Part shown: piece by piece, positions 25,550-30,626 of the stretch
How the letters are laid out: every line of letters begins with the position of its first letter
Position numbering within the stretch: the stretch's first letter is position 1
Notes under the pieces: generated by a model
Databases searched by the model: none
Seen by the model: the letters and a program-made list of their open reading frames with translations, nothing else
Told to the model about the DNA's origin: nothing
Program-made: the position numbers and the translations under genes
NCBI GenBank assembly: GCA_001460835.1
Contig: CYKH01001749.1
Span: forward strand, 3,578-34,203
DNA: 30,626 nucleotides
DNA from: Bodo saltans
Lineage: Eukaryota > Euglenozoa > Kinetoplastea > Eubodonida > Bodonidae
Direction of reading: 5' to 3'

Positions 25550-28500
25550 ATGTCGGCTCCGTTGATTGCAGTGTTTAGCGGGACCACACTCGAACCAATT
25601 GAAGGTGGCGCCCTTCTTCTCTTCTCATCCGTCACTCAGAGTGCCATGATCATAATAGAGACGACGTTGGAGGCCCGACAATTCAACAGTGCGGTGACGT
25701 TTGACATCAAGGTGACCCACCCCACTCATGTGCTTCCCACTCCAAGAGAAGGTGTGTTGAGGCAAGGCCTGAACCAAATCGAGGTCCACGTCAAGCTGCT
25801 GGAGCTGGAATCACTGGATACTGCTGAATTGGCGGCATCGCCTATTCGCCTCATGATTAGCGCAACTTGCTCAGAGCCGCATTTGAGTCACAAGACGAAA
25901 TTAATTTGTGATTCCGCAAGTGTGCAGCAATGCGCTGCCGCCGCCGCTGCTGCCTCAAAAAAGAATTCTCAGCGCTCCACAAGCTCAAAACCAACGTCAC
26001 GATCTTCAACGCCGTCGACTCCCACGCCGCATCTTCGTGACGATGTTGTGTCGCGTCGACAAAGTGGCCATAACGCTCGTGCACTGCCCTCAACGCAGCA
26101 GCATCATCAAGATCCATCTCATTCCATTGGAGCATTGAAGGTACCCGCCCAATCAACGTCAGCTGTTGGACTGTTTTCAATTCTGATGAAGTTAAAGGAA
26201 CTCCGCGTTTCGACTGCGCATGCGCTGGCTTTGTTTCCTCAAGGAACCATGTGCTGTGTGCAATGGAAGCGTGGCACGGAATACGGCAACACGCAGTGGC
26301 GCACGATGATAATTGGTAGCGGTCACCAACCCACTTTCAAGGGAGAGAGTGACGAGGTGTGCTGTTGTTCGTTTGAGTCTGAGGAGATCATCATTCCTAG
26401 GTGTGAGCCGTCACCGGATGGCAAGAGAATACTTTTAAGTCTTGGGCTGGCATTCACGAATCCGTCACCAAATAACGGAGCACCTGCCACCAGTATTCGC
26501 GGGACGCTTAAGCTTGATGCGTCGTTGCCCAGAGAGATGGACTTTGGGGACACACTATTTCCAGTTGCGATCGATGGCAATGCAGGTGCAGCGACGCTTG
26601 TGGCAAGTCTCTTGATGACACCCATCAAACAACAAGAATCACTCGAGAAATCCACCAAGCGCTCAACCACGTCAACGCCGACGACGTCAGCACCCTCAAC
26701 ACCCCCACCCCAGCAGTCCGCGGCACCAGCAGCACCACGGAGTTCCATTGTGCAGTCGCCTCCCCCTTCCCAAGTGGCGAATTTAGCAACGTCGTCGTCT
26801 TCCACATCGCTCACACCACCACCCCCTGTGATGGTTGGGGGAATGACGGGCAGCATTGCTCGATCTGCTACTGCCCACAGCTTGAACAACTTAAACAATG
26901 CTCGCTCGCAACTGGAGACATTGGACTCAACCCTACGCTCTGGTGGGGGCGGCGGTGGTGGTGCCTTGTCCCCGTCGGCCTTGGGAAGTCCATCGTCCGC
27001 CGCTGAGGCATCCCCGCTCCACGCCCTCAACGCATCGATGCGTATGGCAACGCCAACGAACGCAGGAGATGTATCCACAAACCCTCTCCGCTCGTTTGAG
27101 CGCCAGATGCCCAAGTCCAGCAACGTGCAAGTTGCGGTGCGAATTCGGCCGCGATTGCCCTTCGAGGCGGCCTATCAGTCGGAGGAAGCGTGGTCGCATA
27201 ACGACAATTCAATCACTGCCGCTTCCAATGATCGACAGTATCAATTCGACTATGTCTTCTCCCCTAGCACCAGCACAAGAAAAGTCTTTGATACGTTGTG
27301 CCCTGAGCTGATTGAGAATGCATTGTTCGGTGTGAATGGAACGATCTTCATGTACGGGCAAACAGCAAGCGGGAAGACACACACAATGTTTGGCAGTGAG
27401 CAGGAGATGGGAATCACGCCGTTGGTAATCGGGGCGTTGTTCCGGGAAATTGAAGCGAAGCGTAAAGAGCATCCTGGGATGGAGGCGCTGGTCACGGCTA
27501 GTTACTTTGAGATCTACAATGAAGAACTGAACGATTTGCTGGACCTTTCCAAGAAGAACCTTCAAGTACGGAGCGGCAGCGACGGAGGGTTCATCGTTGA
27601 TGTCAGCGGCGTGGGTGTTCGTACAGTGGACGAGGCAATGCAAGTGCTTGTGCACGGCTCTTACAATAAGAAGATGGGGCAGAGTCACCTCAATGATCGA
27701 AGCAGTCGTTCCCATTCAATCTTTAAGGTGATTGTGGAAGTGACTGGTATCGAGTTGACTGCTACGTCACATGCAACCACCAAGTCGCGTACCAAGTCTC
27801 AGAAAACGACAGCCGAGTTATGTTTGGTGGATCTTGCGGGGTCTGAAACCCTGCAAGAAAAAAGTGGCAGCTCTCAACGAAAGGAAACCACGAACATCAA
27901 CCTTTCACTGACGTACCTAAAGAAGGTGATTTGGGAACTTGCTCACAAAGAGCGTCACGTCTCTTACCGCAATAGTGCCCTCACGAAGGTTCTCAAGCAA
28001 GCGGTAGGTGGCAACTCACGCACTTGTGTCGTGTGCTGCATCACGGCCTCTCCAGAGCACTTTCGTGATTCCCGCAACACGCTGGCCTTTGGTACCACGG
28101 CGAAGTCTGTTGTGACGACTACAAAAGTCAATACAAGCGCGAGCCCCGCGGCAGACGCTGCTGAAGTCAAGCGCCTTCAGACAGAGCTGCAACGGTTGCA
28201 CACGATCATCGAGGCGTATGAGTCGACAGTGCACGCCTACGTTGTGATGGAAGACGACTTTAGAAAGGTATTAGAAGAGAATGGTACCATGGCTGACCGC
28301 ATTGATGCGCTTGAGGTGGAAAAGGTCACGCTCACCGAAGCGATTGCCAACCAACGCAACTCGACCTCGATGTCTGTTGTCGATGGCGTTGAAAGTGGTG
28401 CCGTGAGTGTTGCGACTCCTATTGCAGCTGGGGAATCGGTATCGAAACGATTCACAATGCCTAACGCAGTGCTGCGTGCCAACGCAGAGGAACATGCGGC

Positions 28501-29839
28501 GCTTCTCGAGGAGGCTATTTCTCGGCTGAATGAAGTCGCTGTCTCCGAGCCAGATACCTCACGCACCCCCACAGATGCTGCGGTTGTGTCTTATGAGGAA
28601 GGCACCCTTGATGAAGATGACGACATGTTCGATGAAGTCGATGATGACAGTCCGGCCGAGCAGCAGCGGGGGCGACGAGCTTCCGCAGCCCAGTCACCAA
28701 CACCAGGCATCCAACGACCAGCTGCTCCCCGCGTACGGCCTCCGCCGACAAAAAATAGACCTGTTGGCGGCATCACTGCTACTCGACCTCTCACCGCTCC
28801 CCGCACTGTGGAGAGTTTGCAGCTACAGTTGATCCAGCAAACCATCGACCACCGCCATGAGCTGCTGAAAAAGGATCAAGAAATCGAGCGGATTCACGCG
28901 CTACAAGTACGGCCTTCTGATGAAATCCCCGAGATCATGAAGAAAGAAGAAAAAGTCTGCGTCCTTCTTGACCAGCTCCACAGTTTTCTGCATCATGGCA
29001 CACCGATGCGACTCGTCTACACCGGCGACACGCAAATGTCCTCCACAGTTGACGTCAACTGGTCGGGTGCTAGTTTGCCTCGCACGGCCCCACGGATTGC
29101 TCGAGTGTTCATGTACCTTTACACATACCACCAAAAGGAAACATTTTTGTGCTTCTGCCTCGTGGATGCTGAGGGTAAATTACCGAAGCGCAGCTCCTGC
29201 TTCGAGAAGATTCTCATCAAGGACATCAAGCGCATTGAATTGGGGCAATACAGTGATTCCTTTGACAAGCTGAGGACTTGGAGTTCCAGCAACCCACCTG
29301 CTGCCAACAGCAGCACCTCGCCCACCACCACAGACTGGAATGCACCGCCAGCCTCAACCACTGCAGCCCTTGAGGCACATAAAAGCCTTTGCAAAGAAAC
29401 GTTGGACCGCAGAAGGATGTCGTTCACTGTAGTCGTGAAAAAAGGGAAGCAATTCGAGTGCGTCTGCGAAGACGAGGCGGATTTTGAGGCGTGGGTCATT
29501 GAGTTGAACAGACTACTGGGTACTTCCGCAGAATGGAAGAATCCGTTAGAAATTTCCAACATGGAGTTTTACGAAGTACTCGATGAGCAAGAACGACAAT
29601 TTTGCTCCACCATGCACATTCATCCAGATGAGTTCATGCGTGCGAAGCAGAAGATGTTGAGAAGAAAAGAAAAGTTTGTCACACTTTTTGACGTGAGGGC
29701 ACTTGCCCAGTTCGACTTGTACCACTCACAGCGTTTTTTCTACTTCTTGCGATGCCAAGGATGGGTGTCACAGGCAGCCCTGTTTTACCTGACCGACAAA
29801 TTTATCGAATCTGCACAGCCAAATTTAGACGACCTTTGA
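25550..29839 (+). CDS. Kinesin with MSP-like, NT-C2-like, PH-like and SWIRM-like domains
   Basis: The 1429-residue motor protein carries a central kinesin head at about residues 522-857. The P-loop is GQTASGKT (603-610, A replacing the usual G), switch I NDRSSRSH (715-722), switch II DLAGSE (761-766), then NINLSLTYLKKVIWEL and a YRNSALTKVL block; all nucleotide-binding residues are present, so it should be active. Before it are an MSP-like beta domain (about 1-110, VTFDIKVTHP...REGVL), an NT-C2-like domain (about 205-357, CCVQWKRG) and long P/S/T-rich linkers. After it come a short coiled coil (about 870-935), a disordered acidic region, a PH-like domain (about 1145-1325, ending FEAWVIELNRLLG) and a C-terminal segment like SWIRM (about 1343-1410, LDEQERQFCSTMHIHP...CQGWVSQ). 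The motor is internal, not N-terminal. Subfamily is not assigned; kinesin-7-like features are only suggestive. Side-domain calls are by eye. Confidence 0.9.
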   Translation: MSAPLIAVFSGTTLEPIEGGALLLFSSVTQSAMIIIETTLEARQFNSAVTFDIKVTHPTHVLPTPREGVLRQGLNQIEVHVKLLELESLDTAELAASPIRLMISATCSEPHLSHKTKLICDSASVQQCAAAAAAASKKNSQRSTSSKPTSRSSTPSTPTPHLRDDVVSRRQSGHNARALPSTQQHHQDPSHSIGALKVPAQSTSAVGLFSILMKLKELRVSTAHALALFPQGTMCCVQWKRGTEYGNTQWRTMIIGSGHQPTFKGESDEVCCCSFESEEIIIPRCEPSPDGKRILLSLGLAFTNPSPNNGAPATSIRGTLKLDASLPREMDFGDTLFPVAIDGNAGAATLVASLLMTPIKQQESLEKSTKRSTTSTPTTSAPSTPPPQQSAAPAAPRSSIVQSPPPSQVANLATSSSSTSLTPPPPVMVGGMTGSIARSATAHSLNNLNNARSQLETLDSTLRSGGGGGGGALSPSALGSPSSAAEASPLHALNASMRMATPTNAGDVSTNPLRSFERQMPKSSNVQVAVRIRPRLPFEAAYQSEEAWSHNDNSITAASNDRQYQFDYVFSPSTSTRKVFDTLCPELIENALFGVNGTIFMYGQTASGKTHTMFGSEQEMGITPLVIGALFREIEAKRKEHPGMEALVTASYFEIYNEELNDLLDLSKKNLQVRSGSDGGFIVDVSGVGVRTVDEAMQVLVHGSYNKKMGQSHLNDRSSRSHSIFKVIVEVTGIELTATSHATTKSRTKSQKTTAELCLVDLAGSETLQEKSGSSQRKETTNINLSLTYLKKVIWELAHKERHVSYRNSALTKVLKQAVGGNSRTCVVCCITASPEHFRDSRNTLAFGTTAKSVVTTTKVNTSASPAADAAEVKRLQTELQRLHTIIEAYESTVHAYVVMEDDFRKVLEENGTMADRIDALEVEKVTLTEAIANQRNSTSMSVVDGVESGAVSVATPIAAGESVSKRFTMPNAVLRANAEEHAALLEEAISRLNEVAVSEPDTSRTPTDAAVVSYEEGTLDEDDDMFDEVDDDSPAEQQRGRRASAAQSPTPGIQRPAAPRVRPPPTKNRPVGGITATRPLTAPRTVESLQLQLIQQTIDHRHELLKKDQEIERIHALQVRPSDEIPEIMKKEEKVCVLLDQLHSFLHHGTPMRLVYTGDTQMSSTVDVNWSGASLPRTAPRIARVFMYLYTYHQKETFLCFCLVDAEGKLPKRSSCFEKILIKDIKRIELGQYSDSFDKLRTWSSSNPPAANSSTSPTTTDWNAPPASTTAALEAHKSLCKETLDRRRMSFTVVVKKGKQFECVCEDEADFEAWVIELNRLLGTSAEWKNPLEISNMEFYEVLDEQERQFCSTMHIHPDEFMRAKQKMLRRKEKFVTLFDVRALAQFDLYHSQRFFYFLRCQGWVSQAALFYLTDKFIESAQPNLDDL

Positions 29840-29974
29840 AAACAACAGCACATGCGTCACACCAGAGTCTCATTTTCTCGGCGCACTCCGAAATTGTTAG
29901 AGTTAGATTCCATACTCACATTATATACAAACATGTTCTTTCCGAACTGGCAAATAGTTTGCTATTCAAACGCT

Positions 29975-30008
29975 TGTTTTTCTTCAAACACTTTTTAAAA
30001 GATTTTAG
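29975..30008 (+). promoter_or_regulatory. Trans-splice acceptor candidate of ribosomal protein gene
   Basis: The tract TTGTTTTTCTTC...CACTTTTT is followed by GATTTTAG with AG at 30007-30008, two bases before the ATG at 30011. A very short leader is typical of highly translated kinetoplastid ribosomal protein genes. Confidence 0.55.
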
Positions 30009-30010
30009 CT

Positions 30011-30549
30011 ATGGTTCGCGCTGGCATGAAGGGAAAGGTCCTGGGCAAGGAGAAGAAGCTCGCCCTCATCGCTGACCGCCAGAAGAAGGTCGAGGCTCGC
30101 CGCGCCAAGGATGACAAGCGCTGGAAGCGCGTGCTCGCCAAGATGAGCGAGGACAAGAAGAAGAAGTTCGCTGGCGTCGGCAACACGACCAAGAACTCCC
30201 GCGTCCGTGGCGCCACCCGCGCCTCCCTGCGCAAGCGCGAGGGCCGCAAGGCTGATGACGTCTCCTACGAAAGAAGCGCACCTTCCACAAGCGTGCCCCC
30301 CTCGCCGTCAAGAAGATCAAGAAGTTTGTCGCCAAGATGATGAAGACCACCGACAACCGCATTGACGCTTCCCTCAACACCTACTTGTGGCACAAGGGCG
30401 TGAAAGGCGTCCCCGGCCGCGTCCGCGTCCTTGTCCAGCGCAAGGTCGAGAACGTCGAGGGCTCCAAGCGCAAGCACTTCTACACCATCATCTCCAACGT
30501 CCCCGTTGCTTCCTTCAAGAAGCTGACCACCAAGGTCAACGCTCAGTAG
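30011..30549 (+). CDS. RPL31: 60S ribosomal protein eL31, frameshifted, with basic N-terminal extension
   Basis: eL31 sits near the exit tunnel of the large ribosomal subunit. The C-terminal two thirds (30271-30549) match it clearly: FHKRAPLAVKKIKKF, NRIDASLNTYLWHKGVKGVPGRVRVLVQRK, YTIISNVPVASFKKLTT. The N-terminal part (30011-30268) is a lysine/arginine-rich extension of about 85 residues, longer than in other eL31 proteins I know. The two parts are in different frames, joining near 30268-30271; the first frame alone would end at 30340. The family's first strand (VVTREYTIN-type) is largely absent at the junction, so a short deletion or misassembly of perhaps 26-29 bases is likely. Codons end almost always in C or G, as expected of a highly expressed gene, and both parts share this bias. 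Confidence 0.8.
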
Positions 30550-30626
30550 GAGGCTCCATGATTCGCAAGCAATTGATGTGATTTGATTTGTTTGATCATG
30601 ACAAAAAGAAATAAAAATGAAAAAAA

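Noticed and set aside
1-30626. Search by eye for tRNA, rRNA, spliced-leader RNA, CRISPR and transposon genes
   Set aside because: No cloverleaf, conserved rRNA segment, repeat-spacer array, transposase or reverse transcriptase was found.

Overview
This window looks like nuclear DNA of a kinetoplastid protist, most probably a free-living bodonid such as Bodo saltans (inference). Every credible gene lies on the + strand, none needs a cis-intron, and several starts sit a few bases to a few tens of bases behind a pyrimidine tract plus AG, as expected for spliced-leader trans-splicing of a polycistronic transcript. The 6-phosphogluconate dehydrogenase closely resembles, in my recollection, the trypanosomatid enzyme. 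CFAP410 and a kinesin point to a flagellate. No bacterial features (operon promoters, Shine-Dalgarno sites, CRISPR, insertion sequences) are seen.

Layout: A-rich leader with a ~50-base direct repeat (1-609); SCaMC-type mitochondrial carrier (610-1710); a 1.27-kb spacer with two hairpins and a possible 88-residue gene; an unrecognised basic protein (2984-3964); an ankyrin protein with four C-terminal coiled repeats (4088-5890); a giant THADA/Trm732 protein (6214-13041); GGPP synthase, interrupted near its C-terminus by 300 Ns (13296-14845); 6-phosphogluconate dehydrogenase (15086-16519); an SLC25A32/Flx1-type carrier (16941-17984); a 1.35-kb pyrimidine-rich spacer; a PHYHD1-type dioxygenase with a mitochondrial-like leader (19336-20322); a possible small membrane protein (20453-20665); TRAPPC5/Trs31 (20779-21450); a mitochondrial-like protein of unknown function, frameshifted by a perfect 28-base tandem duplication (21601-23341); a secreted or surface glycoprotein (23507-24190); CFAP410 (24348-25301); a 1429-residue kinesin with extra domains at both ends (25550-29839); and ribosomal protein eL31 with a frameshift (30011-30549) near the window end.

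The genes are functionally mixed (metabolite transport, isoprenoids, pentose phosphate pathway, tRNA modification, ER-Golgi traffic, cilium, translation), which is normal for a kinetoplastid polycistronic unit, so neighbourhood says little about function. The most interesting item is the kinesin, whose apparent architecture is MSP-like, NT-C2-like, motor, coiled coil, PH-like, SWIRM-like. Three genes (GGPP synthase, the 21.6-23.3 kb gene, eL31) carry a gap, duplication or frameshift that look like assembly problems or recent mutations and should be checked against reads before any is called a pseudogene.
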